64,000 nucleotides of DNA from Anaerococcus sp. Marseille-Q5996 (GCF_946893725.1 NZ_CAMPPE010000005.1:1-64000), one strand, 5' to 3'. Positions 18,226-27,879 are shown, counted from the first letter of the stretch. Numbers and translations: made by a program. Notes: generated by a model from the sequence alone, not told the origin.

Positions 18226-19629
18226 TTAGAAATTCCCAGCTTCTATTTCTTGAATTGTTTCTATAGAGTTTCTAAAGGATTCTGATTGTATGTCTGGGAC
18301 AGTGCGTTTTTCTGCATTTATTGTGCCATCTGGTGCATAGCCTAGGGTGTTTGTATAGGTAAAAACTAGGCCTGAATTTGGCATAACATCATTTATTACT
18401 CCTAGGGTTATCCCGTCCCCTCCGGTTGTTTGGCCGATTAGGCTTGCTGATTCAGAATTTTTCATAAAACTTGCCATACCTTCAGCAGCTGAAAATACCG
18501 CCTTATCAACCATCAGGTAAATATTTCCATCAAATCCATATTCTTTGTTAGATTCATCTGGATTTACTGTAATCGTGTCTTTTATATAGTAGTCAAAGTT
18601 TTTAAGATCACTTGAATGTTCTAGCTTTACCCCTGAAATATCAACATTTTTTAGGGTTTCGATATTTAAGGTATCATCTGCTAAGATTAATTTGGCCCTA
18701 TCTGAGTCTTTGAAAAATAAGTGGTTAGTTACTGATTTTGGGTTTTTTAGGATTTTTGGTAAAAGGAATTTTTGCCAATAATCCATATTGCCCCCGTAGT
18801 TTTCACGGATGTCTATTATTAGCGCCTTATAAAGGTGTTTATTTCTTAAAAACTCATCTAAAATCGCCTCATCTTGGCTAAATTTTTCTGGGTCAACCAT
18901 AGAATTTATTTTTAAAAGGGCTATGCCTTCTGCTGGGCTTTCTAAAGTTAGATTTGTAGTTTTATTTTTGTTTATAAATGATAGGGCCCTTTTTTGAGAT
19001 TCGCCTTGTGAATCTTGAGTTTGCTCGCCCTTTAAATCGTAGCGGTTTCTAACCACTTGCTTATTCATTTTCAAAAATTCAAAATAAATTGATGGTGTAT
19101 TCCAATTTTTTGAATAATATTTTAAGGTATTTTCTACATAGGCAGTGTCTGCAATCCTTGCATGGGAGTTGTTTAGCTCACCCATAATCCCTGTCATTTC
19201 ATCGATAAATTCTTGGTCGGTTTTTGCATTTTCTATGCGTTTTAAATATTTTTTGTAAGAGCCTAGAAAATCAATATTGTAATCCCTTTTTAAAACTCCA
19301 AAAAATGGATAATTTGCCTTTAATTCATTGAAAACATAATTAAAGTCCTCTACCATTTGCTTATTTGTAAGTGCCTTTGGATTTTCTGGGGCTGGTAATT
19401 GTAATTTTGGCGGATTTTGTAGGTTTTTGTACCATTTTAAATATGATTCTGTATCGTATTTGTCGATATTATCTGGGTAAAAAACATCATCTTTTCCGTT
19501 AAATCCCCCATCTTCTACAATTGTTTGGGTGCGTCTTGCCTCTAATTGGTCTAATCTTCTTTTGGCACAAGATGTATTTGTAAGCATAAAAACGAGGATT
19601 AGACAAAAAATCTTAATCTTATTTTTCAT
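18226..19629 (-). CDS. S41 family peptidase, putative lipoprotein
   Basis: A 467-residue C-terminal-processing-peptidase-like protein. The N-terminus is a short signal with Cys near residue 21 (LTNTSC), a weak lipobox. The S41 core is recognisable from DIRENYGGNMDYWQKF and from DKAVFSAAEGMASF, where the serine after VF is the expected nucleophile, followed by GGDG. No PDZ domain is apparent. It is likely extracellular and membrane-anchored; its substrate is unknown. ATG at 19629 follows AGGAGG; it overlaps the small membrane-protein gene by 11 bases. Confidence 0.85.
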   Translation of the reverse strand: MKNKIKIFCLILVFMLTNTSCAKRRLDQLEARRTQTIVEDGGFNGKDDVFYPDNIDKYDTESYLKWYKNLQNPPKLQLPAPENPKALTNKQMVEDFNYVFNELKANYPFFGVLKRDYNIDFLGSYKKYLKRIENAKTDQEFIDEMTGIMGELNNSHARIADTAYVENTLKYYSKNWNTPSIYFEFLKMNKQVVRNRYDLKGEQTQDSQGESQKRALSFINKNKTTNLTLESPAEGIALLKINSMVDPEKFSQDEAILDEFLRNKHLYKALIIDIRENYGGNMDYWQKFLLPKILKNPKSVTNHLFFKDSDRAKLILADDTLNIETLKNVDISGVKLEHSSDLKNFDYYIKDTITVNPDESNKEYGFDGNIYLMVDKAVFSAAEGMASFMKNSESASLIGQTTGGDGITLGVINDVMPNSGLVFTYTNTLGYAPDGTINAEKRTVPDIQSESFRNSIETIQEIEAGNF

Positions 19630-19972
19630 CAAATCCTCCTCTTAAAATGTAATCTCTCTTGTATAAATCATAGATTACAGGGATATTTCCTATTGGATTT
19701 ACTAGTGAAAATACTACAATTGCAATAACTAAAAGATTTAGTTTTTTCCTTTCATTTCTTGCTATTGCCCCTAGACTTACATTTCTAATTCTTAAGACAG
19801 CTATCCCGTAAATAAAGGCAAGGATACCAAATACAATTTCAAAGATTTCTTTATAATAAATCCCAAAAACTAATACTCCGATACCTGCCAGTATCCAAAT
19901 TACAGAACTTGCTGTTTGCATTTTATTATATTTTTTTAATAAGTCTATGCTTTCACTTCTTTTTCTTCTCAT
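19619..19972 (-). CDS. Small membrane protein, unrecognised
   Basis: A 117-residue protein with a basic N-terminus (MRRKRSES) and four hydrophobic helices (about 21-38, 43-62, 80-100 and a short one near 100). No family recognised. There is no SD; TATAAT (19980-19985) lies exactly 7 bases before the ATG, so its mRNA could be leaderless. It sits between tsaD and the S41 peptidase gene, overlapping the latter by 11 bases, which suggests a shared role at the membrane. Confidence 0.65.
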   Translation of the reverse strand: MRRKRSESIDLLKKYNKMQTASSVIWILAGIGVLVFGIYYKEIFEIVFGILAFIYGIAVLRIRNVSLGAIARNERKKLNLLVIAIVVFSLVNPIGNIPVIYDLYKRDYILRGGFDEK

Positions 19973-19987
19973 AATTTATATTATATC

Positions 19988-20998
19988 TTAAATTTCTAAA
20001 TTTGGGTAAACTTTCATAAATTTATCAGATTCTTCGCCTGCTTGGTAGTTTAAATACCCTGCCATGGCAATCATCGCTGCATTGTCTGTGCAAAGTTCTA
20101 GGGATGGATAATAAAATTTGATATTTTCTTTGGCACATTCTTCTGCCATACGTTCTCTTAATCTACTATTTGCTGCAACTCCGCCACTTAGGGCAAATTT
20201 ATTAAAGCCTGTTTCTTTTAAAAGTCGCATGGATTTTTCTACCAAAACATCCACAACTGCCTCTTGAAAACTTGCAGCAAGGTCTGCCTTATTGATTTCA
20301 TTTCCCTTTTGTTCTTCTTGGTTCATATGGTTTAAGACCGCTGTTTTAAGTCCTGAAAAAGAAAAATCATATGAATCTTTTTCAAGTCTTACCCTTGGAA
20401 AATCTATGGAAGATCCATTTCCTTCTTTGGCAAGTTTATCAATTTTTGGTCCACCTGGATAGCCAAGCCCCATTTTTCTTGCAACTTTGTCATAGGATTC
20501 ACCCGCTGCATCATCACGAGTTTTGCCCACAACTTCATAATCTGTATAAGAATTTACTTTTACTAGATAAGTGTGGCCACCGCTAACAACGAGTGTTACA
20601 AAGGGTGGTTCTAAATCCTTGTGAGCAAGATAATTTGCACAAATATGGCCTTGCATATGGTTTGTACCAATCATTGGTTTATTTGTTGCAAGGGATAGGG
20701 CCTTTGCTGCAGAAATTCCGACCAAAAGTGATCCCATAAGTCCTGGTCCCTTGGTTACAGAAATCAAATCTATATCATCATAAGTCAGATTTGTATCATC
20801 CAAGGCTTTTTTTATCAAAGGATTTATAGCTTCTAGATGTTTTCTACTTGCAATTTCTGGGACTACCCCACCAAAAAGTGTATGGATGTCAATTTGCGAT
20901 GATATTAAATTTATTAAAAGCTCTCTATCATTTTTAAGAATTGCTACACAGCTGTCATCACAGCTGGTTTCAATCCCCATAGTATAAAAATCTGTCAT
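19988..20998 (-). CDS. tsaD: tRNA N6-adenosine threonylcarbamoyltransferase TsaD
   Basis: A 336-residue universal tRNA-modifying enzyme that transfers the threonylcarbamoyl group to A37 of ANN-decoding tRNAs (t6A), acting with TsaB and TsaE. The metal-binding pair is HMQGH (His114, His118); MGIETSCDDS is the N-terminal ASKHA signature, and the Gly-rich PGLMGSLLVG and CTDNAAMIA are present. Its ATG overlaps the rimI stop by one base. The cluster tsaE-tsaB-rimI-tsaD is the standard Firmicutes arrangement. Confidence 0.97.
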   Translation of the reverse strand: MTDFYTMGIETSCDDSCVAILKNDRELLINLISSQIDIHTLFGGVVPEIASRKHLEAINPLIKKALDDTNLTYDDIDLISVTKGPGLMGSLLVGISAAKALSLATNKPMIGTNHMQGHICANYLAHKDLEPPFVTLVVSGGHTYLVKVNSYTDYEVVGKTRDDAAGESYDKVARKMGLGYPGGPKIDKLAKEGNGSSIDFPRVRLEKDSYDFSFSGLKTAVLNHMNQEEQKGNEINKADLAASFQEAVVDVLVEKSMRLLKETGFNKFALSGGVAANSRLRERMAEECAKENIKFYYPSLELCTDNAAMIAMAGYLNYQAGEESDKFMKVYPNLEI

Positions 20999-21432
20999 TA
21001 CAATTCCTTTTTCATATTGTAGGCATCTTCGCCAATTTTCTGGTAATAATTTTTTCTAATGCCCATTACTTCAAAACCAAATTTTTTGTATAAATTGATG
21101 GCTGCAGTATTTTTTGTAGAAACTTCCAGCCAAATTTCTTTTATATTTTTTGAAAGGCTTGTTTCTACTAGGTGGTTTAAGAGGCTGGTGGCAATTCCTT
21201 TTTTTTGAAAATCACGGTCCACTGCTATGGTAAATATCTCCGCATCATCCATTACATGGCTTGATATATAAAATCCAACCACCTTGCCGTCTACTTCTGC
21301 AACATAATGATTTAAAAATGAATTAGATTTCAAATCTTTTATAAGATTTTTCTTAGACCACGGTTCAAAAAATGCCTGGTTTTCTATATTATAAACCTCA
21401 TCTGCATCTGAAATTTCCATTTTTCTAATCAT
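20998..21432 (-). CDS. rimI: Ribosomal protein S18 alanine N-acetyltransferase RimI
   Basis: A 144-residue GNAT acetyltransferase. The acetyl-CoA loop is VDRDFQKKGIATSLL, and the C-terminal NLYKKFGFEVMGIRKNYY is typical for RimI. The ATG at 21432 lies just after the tsaB stop codon and has AAGGTG upstream; an ATG 90 bases earlier would overlap tsaB and adds a non-homologous tail. Sits between tsaB and tsaD, its usual neighbours. Confidence 0.92.
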   Translation of the reverse strand: MIRKMEISDADEVYNIENQAFFEPWSKKNLIKDLKSNSFLNHYVAEVDGKVVGFYISSHVMDDAEIFTIAVDRDFQKKGIATSLLNHLVETSLSKNIKEIWLEVSTKNTAAINLYKKFGFEVMGIRKNYYQKIGEDAYNMKKEL

Positions 21433-21433
21433 T

Positions 21434-22105
21434 TTACACCTTGTTCTTTTTCTCGTATTCTCTTTCTGCTTGGGATTTTCTAAGGTAATTTGGGCTAATT
21501 TCAAACAAATCTGGGCTATCATTTATATGAATAAGCCCTAATCTTATAAGAGACTTGCCAATACAATTATTAAAATTTATAGGCAAAGTGTGGGCATTTT
21601 TAAATTGCTCACAATATTTTCCGCTGATTTCTCCTATAAGCTCTACTTCCTCTTTTAAATCATCAACAAGTTTTATAAAATCTTCTATCTCATAAAGGTC
21701 TTCTTTTATAATTTCATTATAATCCTTATCATAAACTGCTGCATAAACCCTATTGCCCCTAGCATCTAGCATAGGTGCTTTTAGTTTTTCACTTGAAGAA
21801 TTGTTTGCAAGAGCCAAAAGCGTGCTAATTGGGATAAGTTTTTTTTCATTTACTTGTGCCAAAGTTTTTGCAACAGTCATACCAATTCTAAGACCTGTGA
21901 AAGATCCTGGCCCCTCAGAGATAACAAAGGCATCTATATCTTTGATAGTCATCCCTAACAAATCCAACAAATTTTCAATCATAGGAACCAAGGATTCACT
22001 GTGAGTTTTTTGCTGATTTACATTAAAATCTCCAAGAATTTCATTATCACTTGCTATAGTTACTGTTGAAATCATAGTTGAGGTGTCAATTGCTAAAATA
22101 TTCAT
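21434..22105 (-). CDS. tsaB: t6A biosynthesis protein TsaB
   Basis: A 223-residue ASKHA-fold partner of TsaD. The start ILAIDTSTMISTVTI and the run ISEGPGSFTGLRIGMTVAKTLA are family signatures. It lacks the metal-binding histidines of TsaD, as expected for the scaffold subunit. Overlaps the tsaE end by 20 bases. Confidence 0.95.
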   Translation of the reverse strand: MNILAIDTSTMISTVTIASDNEILGDFNVNQQKTHSESLVPMIENLLDLLGMTIKDIDAFVISEGPGSFTGLRIGMTVAKTLAQVNEKKLIPISTLLALANNSSSEKLKAPMLDARGNRVYAAVYDKDYNEIIKEDLYEIEDFIKLVDDLKEEVELIGEISGKYCEQFKNAHTLPINFNNCIGKSLIRLGLIHINDSPDLFEISPNYLRKSQAEREYEKKNKV

Positions 22106-22532
22106 TTATCATTTGCCCCCTTTTTGTATCATCTAGGATTTTAATCTCGCGAGTATTACTATCTATTTTTGAAATCTCAACATTTATCATACCATTTGGC
22201 AAGAAAGCTCCTCCATTTTCTGCCCATTCTATAAAGGTAATTGCATTATCTGGATAAAAATATGTTTCAAAGTCAATTTCTAAAAGCTCATAAGGATCTT
22301 CCATCCTATATAAGTCAAGGTGGTAGATGGTTTTATCCCCTTCATAAATATTTACAATAGAAAAGGTTGGAGATGAGCTATCATCTATATTAAAATACTC
22401 GGCAATAAAATTAGTAAGGGTGGTCTTGCCAGCACCCATATCTCCTATTAAATTTATAACATCATTATCTATTAAAAGGGATGCAAATTTATGAGCAAAG
22501 TCCCTCATTTCATTTAAATTATTTATAATCAT
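22086..22532 (-). CDS. tsaE: t6A biosynthesis ATPase TsaE
   Basis: A 148-residue P-loop ATPase that drives turnover of the TsaBD complex. Walker A is GDMGAGKTT (30-38) and the DLYRMEDPYEL run follows. First gene of the tsaE-tsaB-rimI-tsaD unit, with the SD AAAGAGG before the ATG. Confidence 0.95.
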   Translation of the reverse strand: MIINNLNEMRDFAHKFASLLIDNDVINLIGDMGAGKTTLTNFIAEYFNIDDSSSPTFSIVNIYEGDKTIYHLDLYRMEDPYELLEIDFETYFYPDNAITFIEWAENGGAFLPNGMINVEISKIDSNTREIKILDDTKRGQMINEYFSN

Positions 22533-22569
22533 AAATCCTCTTTATCTTAAGTATTATACTATTTATAAT

Positions 22570-22596
22570 AAAAAAATCCCTAGATAAGCTAGGGAT
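22570..22596 (-). terminator. Terminator after ribU
   Basis: Minus-strand arms ATCCCTAG / CTAGGGAT, then seven T, separating ribU from tsaE. Confidence 0.88.
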
Positions 22597-22606
22597 GATT
22601 TTAAAA

Positions 22607-23203
22607 TTAAAATTTAAGTGATGGTGATATGCGTTTGTATAGTATTTGAGTTACGATTGATTCGATAGCACCTTTTATAATATTAAATGGAGCTACTGAA
22701 AAAATCATAAGTGTAATATAATTTTTAACCAGTGAGTTTCCAGGAATCATACCAGCAAAGGCTTCAAGGTCTATGTTCATTACCTTGCTATAGATTGGGA
22801 AAACTACAAAGGCATTTGATAAAGTTGCAACTGCACTCATAGCAATCACACCCAAAATTAAGGCTAGGATAGAATTTTTGCGAGTTTTTTTGTTGCGATA
22901 AATAAGTGATGATACCAAAACAAAGGTAGATCCTACAACAAAGTTAGATAATTCCCCAACCCCACCTGTCATAGTCTTTGAAAGGTTAAGGACGTTTTTA
23001 ATTAGCTGGATTAAAACCCCATACCAAGGGCCCATAGCAAAGCCACCAATAAGTGCTGGAACATCAGCAAAATCAACTTTCATAAAAGGTGGAGCTATTG
23101 GAATAGGCAATTGAATAAACATCAATAAATATGATATACCCGCCAAAATACCAACTTTTACCATTCTGTCTAAACTAAACGATTTACTTCTTCTTTGAAT
23201 CAT
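22607..23203 (-). CDS. ribU: ECF-type riboflavin transporter S component RibU
   Basis: A 198-residue membrane protein with about six helices that binds riboflavin for uptake with a shared ECF energising module (not in this window). The family run IAPPFMKVDFADVPALIGGFAMGPWYGVL (about 33-61) is clear. The upstream FMN riboswitch makes the riboflavin assignment secure. The leader also contains an intrinsic terminator, so FMN should switch transcription off. Basic N-terminus MIQRRSKS. Confidence 0.95.
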   Translation of the reverse strand: MIQRRSKSFSLDRMVKVGILAGISYLLMFIQLPIPIAPPFMKVDFADVPALIGGFAMGPWYGVLIQLIKNVLNLSKTMTGGVGELSNFVVGSTFVLVSSLIYRNKKTRKNSILALILGVIAMSAVATLSNAFVVFPIYSKVMNIDLEAFAGMIPGNSLVKNYITLMIFSVAPFNIIKGAIESIVTQILYKRISPSLKF

Positions 23204-23223
23204 AATTACCTCCTAAAGTGGGC

Positions 23224-23252
23224 AATAAAAAATGCCCTAATCTTGGGGCACG
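23224..23252 (-). terminator. Riboswitch-linked terminator before ribU
   Basis: Minus-strand hairpin TGCCCC..GGGGCA-type (TGCCC / GGGCA) followed by six T, 20 bases past the aptamer. Expected to be formed when FMN is bound. Confidence 0.75.
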
Positions 23253-23271
23253 AAAAAAATACAAAAAATAT

Positions 23272-23392
23272 ATACTTCTCCCATCCAGACTATAACTGTC
23301 GGTTTTGGAATTGCACCAAATCAACCAAAAAAATGGCTCGCAGACTATAACTGCCGGTTTAGGAATTTCACCTTACCCCGAAAACAAGCCCG
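23272..23392 (-). promoter_or_regulatory. FMN riboswitch (RFN element)
   Basis: On the minus strand the element shows GGTGAAATTCC, CCGGCAGT, TAGTCTGCGAGCC, then GGTGCAATTCC, CCGACAGT and the closing GTCTGGATGGGAGAAG. These are the two halves of the RFN consensus in the right order. It controls ribU. Its 5' boundary runs straight into a GC-rich repeat block. Confidence 0.95.
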
Positions 23393-23528
23393 TCCGGCTA
23401 GAGGAGGACCCTCCACGGAGTGGTCTGAGGACGCAGTCCGAGGAAAGCCCGTCCGGCTAAGAGAGGAACCTCCACGGAGTGGCCGCAGGGCGGCACGCCC
23501 GAGGAAACTTATCCGGCGTATAGAGGAC
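23388..23528. repeat. GC-rich tandem repeats at the 5' edge of the FMN riboswitch
   Basis: Unit A is 23388-23446 and unit B 23447-23507; a partial third copy covers about 23508-23528. The units share GCCCGTCCGGCTA and CTCCACGGAGTGG almost exactly. Their variable part folds as a hairpin with an invariant GCA loop (plus strand) and different but complementary stems: GGAC/GTCC in A and GGGCG/CGCCC in B. A separate hairpin CGTGCC/GGCACG lies at about 23530-23546. The block is far richer in G+C than its surroundings. Confidence 0.85.
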
Positions 23529-23671
23529 TCGTGCCAATTAGGCACGGAATTACCACAAACGCCAAGATGATTACCTATTACCGTATGGACTTTTAACCTA
23601 TTTAGTTCTTGACAACATTATATCACAATCACAATCCAATATCAATTAAATTTGAAAACAATTTCACAAAA

Positions 23672-24334
23672 TTAATCATTTGGCTTACAACTATCCAAAA
23701 CCCACTTATAGCCCTTGCGATTAATAGTTTCTATAGGATTTAGATTTGCCTTTTTAAATTCTAAACGAATTTTTCTGATATGCTCTCTTACAGACCTCTC
23801 TGTGGTCTTCATGCCTTTTTTGTTCATGGCTTCCACAATGTCATCCTTGCTTAAAACTTTACCCATATTTGAAATTAAAACTGAGCAAATACTTATTTCA
23901 AATTTTGTAAGGTCTAGAATGTCATTTCCAATCCTAAATATCCCATTATCCTCCTCCATTGTACAAAAACCAAGGCGGACAATGTTTGTATCATTGATTT
24001 CTTCTACTTTTTCAAAAACTGAATTAATAAATTCCTCACGAGTATTTGAATGAATGACAAAGTCTTTGTCATCTAGCTCTTGTTCGTAAGGATTATCTGC
24101 GTTTCTCTCTGTTAGATAAATAACAGGTGTAGTAGTTGTTTGCTTTATGTATTGAATTACCTGGAGACATTTATTGTAGGTCATATCAACTAAAATCAAA
24201 TCGTATTCGCTAAGATCAAGACCTATTAGGTCTTCCATTTGTTCAAATTTATGTATAACTACTTCGTTTTTATCAAACTGGGAATTTAAGAGAGATGAAA
24301 CACCATTTTCATATTCAACTGATGCTATTTTCAT
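23672..24334 (-). CDS. Orphan OmpR-like regulator with degenerate receiver domain
   Basis: A 220-residue protein. The N-terminal half (1-115) follows the receiver fold with a central Asp in LILVDMTY, but the acidic pair that should follow the first strand is missing (KIASVEYENG). The conserved Lys region is also not evident. The C-terminal half (about 125-215) is a winged-helix DNA-binding domain (ISICSVLISNMGKVLSKDDIVEAM, RSVREHIRKIRLEF, GYKWVL). ATG at 24334 follows GGAGGAG. No histidine kinase is adjacent. It may be constitutive or sense something other than phosphorylation. Confidence 0.8.
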   Translation of the reverse strand: MKIASVEYENGVSSLLNSQFDKNEVVIHKFEQMEDLIGLDLSEYDLILVDMTYNKCLQVIQYIKQTTTTPVIYLTERNADNPYEQELDDKDFVIHSNTREEFINSVFEKVEEINDTNIVRLGFCTMEEDNGIFRIGNDILDLTKFEISICSVLISNMGKVLSKDDIVEAMNKKGMKTTERSVREHIRKIRLEFKKANLNPIETINRKGYKWVLDSCKPND

Positions 24335-24449
24335 ATCTCCTCCTTTTCTATCCATAATTATAGCCTTTTAATAAGACAATGTAAAGATTTTTTTATATAA
24401 ATTTTTATCATCTGTATATAAAATACAAATTTGACTGAACTTTGTCAAG

Positions 24450-24478
24450 AAAAAAGAGCCTGCTTTAAGCAAGCCCTT
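24450..24478 (-). terminator. Terminator after gpmA
   Basis: Minus-strand hairpin GGGCTTGCTT / AAGCAGGCTC then six T. Confidence 0.82.
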
Positions 24479-24489
24479 TAAATTATTTT

Positions 24490-25179
24490 TTATAAATAGT
24501 ATTTTTTTATCATTTTAAGATCATCATCTAGTTCATAAACTAATGGTTGACCTGTTGGGATTTCTAAGTCCATTATATCTTCATCTGAGATACCTTCGAT
24601 GTGTTTTGCTAATGCTCTTAGTGAGTTTCCGTGAGCTGCTACTAGGATTGTTTCATCTTTTAGTAGTTGTGGTGCAATATTATCAAAGAAATATGGTAAT
24701 GCTCTTTCTAGAGTAACTTTTAAGTTTTCTCCTGTTGGAATTACATCTTTTGGTAGATTCTTAAATTGTCTCATATTTAATTGCTTTTCTTGTTCTTCTT
24801 CAGAAAGAGTTGGAGGTAGTGTATCATATGATCTTCTCCAAATATGAACTTGCTCATCCCCATATTTTTCTGCTGTTTCTGCTTTATTAAGTCCTTGTAG
24901 GGCACCATAGTGACGTTCGTTTAGTCTCCAAGATTTTTCTACCGGCACAAATAATTGTTCAGAATATTCTAGGACATAGTTACAAGTTTTGATTGCTCTT
25001 TTTAAAATTGATGTGTGAGCGTGGTCAAAAACTATGCCTGCTTCTTTAATTTTTTTACCAGCTTCAATTGCTTCTTCTTGGCCTTTTTCTGATAAATCAA
25101 CATCTACCCATCCAGTGAATTTGTTTGCAAGGTTCCATTCACTTTGGCCGTGTCTAACCATTACTAAAGTTTTTGTCAT
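24490..25179 (-). CDS. gpmA: 2,3-bisphosphoglycerate-dependent phosphoglycerate mutase
   Basis: A 229-residue glycolytic enzyme interconverting 3- and 2-phosphoglycerate. The phospho-histidine motif is RHGQSEWN (His10), and the second histidine is in [10 protein letters not shown]. The length fits the dPGM family. Its ATG overlaps the mreB stop by one base, with AAGGAG upstream, so it is translated from the mreB transcript. Confidence 0.96.
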   Translation of the reverse strand: MTKTLVMVRHGQSEWNLANKFTGWVDVDLSEKGQEEAIEAGKKIKEAGIVFDHAHTSILKRAIKTCNYVLEYSEQLFVPVEKSWRLNERHYGALQGLNKAETAEKYGDEQVHIWRRSYDTLPPTLSEEEQEKQLNMRQFKNLPKDVIPTGENLKVTLERALPYFFDNIAPQLLKDETILVAAHGNSLRALAKHIEGISDEDIMDLEIPTGQPLVYELDDDLKMIKKYYL

Positions 25180-26228
25180 TATCTTCTCCTTAGTTTTTCA
25201 TTACTTTCTAACTCTTTTTGCTTAGCTTTTACGGAATCATCAGCGCTTTGGTCTATTTCATCAAGCCATGTAAGGGCGCGTCCTGTACCAATTACTACAC
25301 ATTGGTCGGCATTTTCCGCTATATTTACATCTATTTGGAATTTTTCAGCCAATCTTTGGCGTAGGCCGATGGTATAAGCCCCACCACCAGTTAAAATTAT
25401 TTGTTTTTCGTAAATATCTGCTGCAAGCTCTGGAGGAGTTACCTCTAATACTTTTTTTACCCCATCTACGATTAAATCAACATAAGGCTTAATTGCAAGC
25501 TCTATTTCTCCTACCGGAACAAAAACTTTTTGTGGAAGTCCTGTAGCAATTTCTCGCCCAGTAACTTCTATAGATCCATCAATCTCTGCATTTCCAGCCT
25601 CAATTTTTACTTCTTCAGCCTTGTTATCTCCAAGTAAAAGACCATATCTTTTTCTAATATAATCTTTAATTGCAGTATCAAATGTAAGTCCTGCCACTGG
25701 CACTGATGTACTAGCTATGATTTGACCCATAGAAATCACTGCAATATCAGTAGTTCCCCCACCTATATCTACAATTAATTCTCCGCCAGCATCTGTAATA
25801 TCAACTCCAGCGCCAATTGCAGCTGCAAGGGCTTCCTCGATTAAATATGTCCTGTGGGCTCCAGCATTTTCACTTGCCTGAAGGACTGCTCTTTTTTCTA
25901 CTTGAGTTGCCCTACTTGGTACGCAAATTAATACATCTGGTTTTAATAGTGCTTTACTTAATGACTTATCTAAAAAATATTTTAGCATGCGTTCAGTAGA
26001 TGGAAAATCTGCTATAACACCGTCTTTTAAGGGCATAACTGCTTTTACATTTCCTGGGGTTCTACCGACTAATTTTTTTGCTTCATCTCCCACAGCAAGT
26101 ATCTCATCTTTTAAAACATCCACAGCAATTACTGATGGCTCACTAAGGACCACTCCCTTGTTATTTACAAAAACTAAAACTTTGGCTGTACCAAGGTCTA
26201 TAGCTACACTTCTTCTAATCCTTGCCAT
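25179..26228 (-). CDS. mreB: Rod shape-determining protein, MreB/Mbl family
   Basis: A 349-residue bacterial actin that forms membrane filaments guiding cell-wall synthesis. Nucleotide-binding signatures are [11 protein letters not shown] (phosphate 1), [14 protein letters not shown] (phosphate 2) and [12 protein letters not shown] (adenosine). No mreC/mreD neighbours, so Mbl or MreBH are alternatives. A Lys/Glu-rich C-terminal tail follows the actin fold. It lies 8 bases after metK and is coupled to gpmA. Confidence 0.93.
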   Translation of the reverse strand: MARIRRSVAIDLGTAKVLVFVNNKGVVLSEPSVIAVDVLKDEILAVGDEAKKLVGRTPGNVKAVMPLKDGVIADFPSTERMLKYFLDKSLSKALLKPDVLICVPSRATQVEKRAVLQASENAGAHRTYLIEEALAAAIGAGVDITDAGGELIVDIGGGTTDIAVISMGQIIASTSVPVAGLTFDTAIKDYIRKRYGLLLGDNKAEEVKIEAGNAEIDGSIEVTGREIATGLPQKVFVPVGEIELAIKPYVDLIVDGVKKVLEVTPPELAADIYEKQIILTGGGAYTIGLRQRLAEKFQIDVNIAENADQCVVIGTGRALTWLDEIDQSADDSVKAKQKELESNEKLRRR

Positions 26229-26236
26229 TTTTTCTC

Positions 26237-27409
26237 CTAATATTTTTTAAGCTCTTCTACCTTATCAAGGGCTTCCCAGGTAAATTCTGGATTATTTCTG
26301 CCAAAATGCCCATAGCTTGAGGTATTTTTGTAAATTGGCCTTAATAGGTCCAAATTATCTATAATCGCTTGTGGTCTAAAGTCAAAGTTTTCTTTGACAA
26401 TTTCTAGTAATCTTTCATCATCATATTTTCCTGTACCAAAGCTGTCTACAAATATTGAAAGTGGATGGGCAACACCAATTGCATAAGAAATACCAATTTC
26501 AAGTTTTTCAGCAAGGCCAGCAGCAACCATATTTTTAGCTGCATATCTTGCCATATAAGCTGCGGACCTATCTACTTTTGTAGGGTCTTTTCCAGAAAAT
26601 GCTCCACCACCAGATTTTGAATATCCACCGTAGGTATCTACAATTATTTTTCTTCCAGTTAGCCCGCTATCGCCTTTTGGTCCACCGATTACAAATTTGC
26701 CTGTTGGATTTACATAAATTTTAGTATTTTCATCGATTAATGATGGATCTATTACTTTTTTTATAACTTCATTTATAATATCTTCTCTAATTTGTTCAAG
26801 GCTTATATCTTCTGTATGTTGGGCAGAAATTACTATATTGTCAATACGAACTAATTTATCATCATCATATTCTACAGTTACTTGAGTTTTGCCATCTGGT
26901 CTTAGGTAGTCAAGTACTTTATTTTTACGAACTTCTGTTAGTCTTTGGGCAAGTTTGTGGGCATAGTTTATAGAAACTGGCAAATATTCTTCAGTTTCAT
27001 TGTCTGCATAACCAAAAATTATTCCTTGGTCGCCTGCTCCAATTTGGTCGTATTTATCATTTGTTGACTTAAATTCTTGGGCGCTATTTACCCCTTGGGC
27101 GATGTCTGGTGATTGCTCGATTAAGGATGTAAGAACAGCTACATTTGAATAATCAAAACCAATATTTGGATCATCATAGCCAATTTCTTTAATAGTTTGG
27201 CGGACAATTTGTTCTACTGGTGCATAAGCTGTTGTAGAAATTTCTCCAACAACCAATACCAAACCTGTTGAAGTTACTGTCTCACAGGCTACTCTCGCAT
27301 TTTTATCTTGTTTTAAACACTCATCAAGGATTGCATCTGAAATCCTATCGCAAACCTTATCTGGGTGGCCTTCTGTTACTGATTCGCTTGCTATAAATCT
27401 ACGCATCAT
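26237..27409 (-). CDS. metK: S-adenosylmethionine synthetase
   Basis: A 390-residue enzyme making SAM from methionine and ATP. Signatures: [17 protein letters not shown], the hexapeptide GAGDQG and the loop [16 protein letters not shown]. The start overlaps the ispF stop by 4 bases (ATGA), with GAGGAG upstream; a second ATG one codon on is equally possible. No SAM riboswitch precedes it, since it is inside an operon. Confidence 0.97.
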   Translation of the reverse strand: MMRRFIASESVTEGHPDKVCDRISDAILDECLKQDKNARVACETVTSTGLVLVVGEISTTAYAPVEQIVRQTIKEIGYDDPNIGFDYSNVAVLTSLIEQSPDIAQGVNSAQEFKSTNDKYDQIGAGDQGIIFGYADNETEEYLPVSINYAHKLAQRLTEVRKNKVLDYLRPDGKTQVTVEYDDDKLVRIDNIVISAQHTEDISLEQIREDIINEVIKKVIDPSLIDENTKIYVNPTGKFVIGGPKGDSGLTGRKIIVDTYGGYSKSGGGAFSGKDPTKVDRSAAYMARYAAKNMVAAGLAEKLEIGISYAIGVAHPLSIFVDSFGTGKYDDERLLEIVKENFDFRPQAIIDNLDLLRPIYKNTSSYGHFGRNNPEFTWEALDKVEELKKY

Positions 27410-27879
27410 TTCTCCTCTAATATTACAACAGCACGAGCTTCAATTCCTAAACCCTCTCCAGTAAATCCAAGGCCTTCACTTGTAGATGCCTTGATGGATA
27501 CATTTTCAGGTAGTGTTTTTAAATGCTCTGCTAATAAGTTTTTAATTTCATCTCTTCTTGGGCTGATTTTTGGCATTTCACAGATGATAACTGTATCAAG
27601 ATTGCCAATTTTATAGCCCTTTTGGTCCATAAGCTCAACCACATGGTCAAGTAGGTCTATAGAATAAATATCCTTGTATTTTGGATCTGTATCTGGGAAT
27701 AATTTTCCAATATCACTTTGCCCTAGGGCTCCCAAAATTGCATCCATAATGGAGTGGGTCAAAACATCTGCATCAGAATGGCCCAAAAGACCTTTTTCAT
27801 AATCAAATTTGATGCCGCCTAGGATTAAATCTCTATTTTCTACTAGCCTATGAACGTCATAGCCTATACCAATTTTCAT
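27406..27879 (-). CDS. ispF: 2-C-methyl-D-erythritol 2,4-cyclodiphosphate synthase IspF
   Basis: A 157-residue enzyme of the MEP isoprenoid pathway. Metal ligands Asp8 and His10 (GYDVHR) and His34 (LLGHSDAD) are present. ATGA overlaps link it to ispD above and metK below. Confidence 0.97.
   Translation of the reverse strand: MKIGIGYDVHRLVENRDLILGGIKFDYEKGLLGHSDADVLTHSIMDAILGALGQSDIGKLFPDTDPKYKDIYSIDLLDHVVELMDQKGYKIGNLDTVIICEMPKISPRRDEIKNLLAEHLKTLPENVSIKASTSEGLGFTGEGLGIEARAVVILEEK

Noticed and set aside
23345-23545. Open frame of 66 residues on the minus strand across the GC-rich repeats
   Set aside because: It runs through the riboswitch and repeat hairpins, has no SD, and its sequence merely translates the repeat units.
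27380-27440. SAM riboswitch before metK
   Set aside because: metK overlaps ispF by four bases, so there is no leader.
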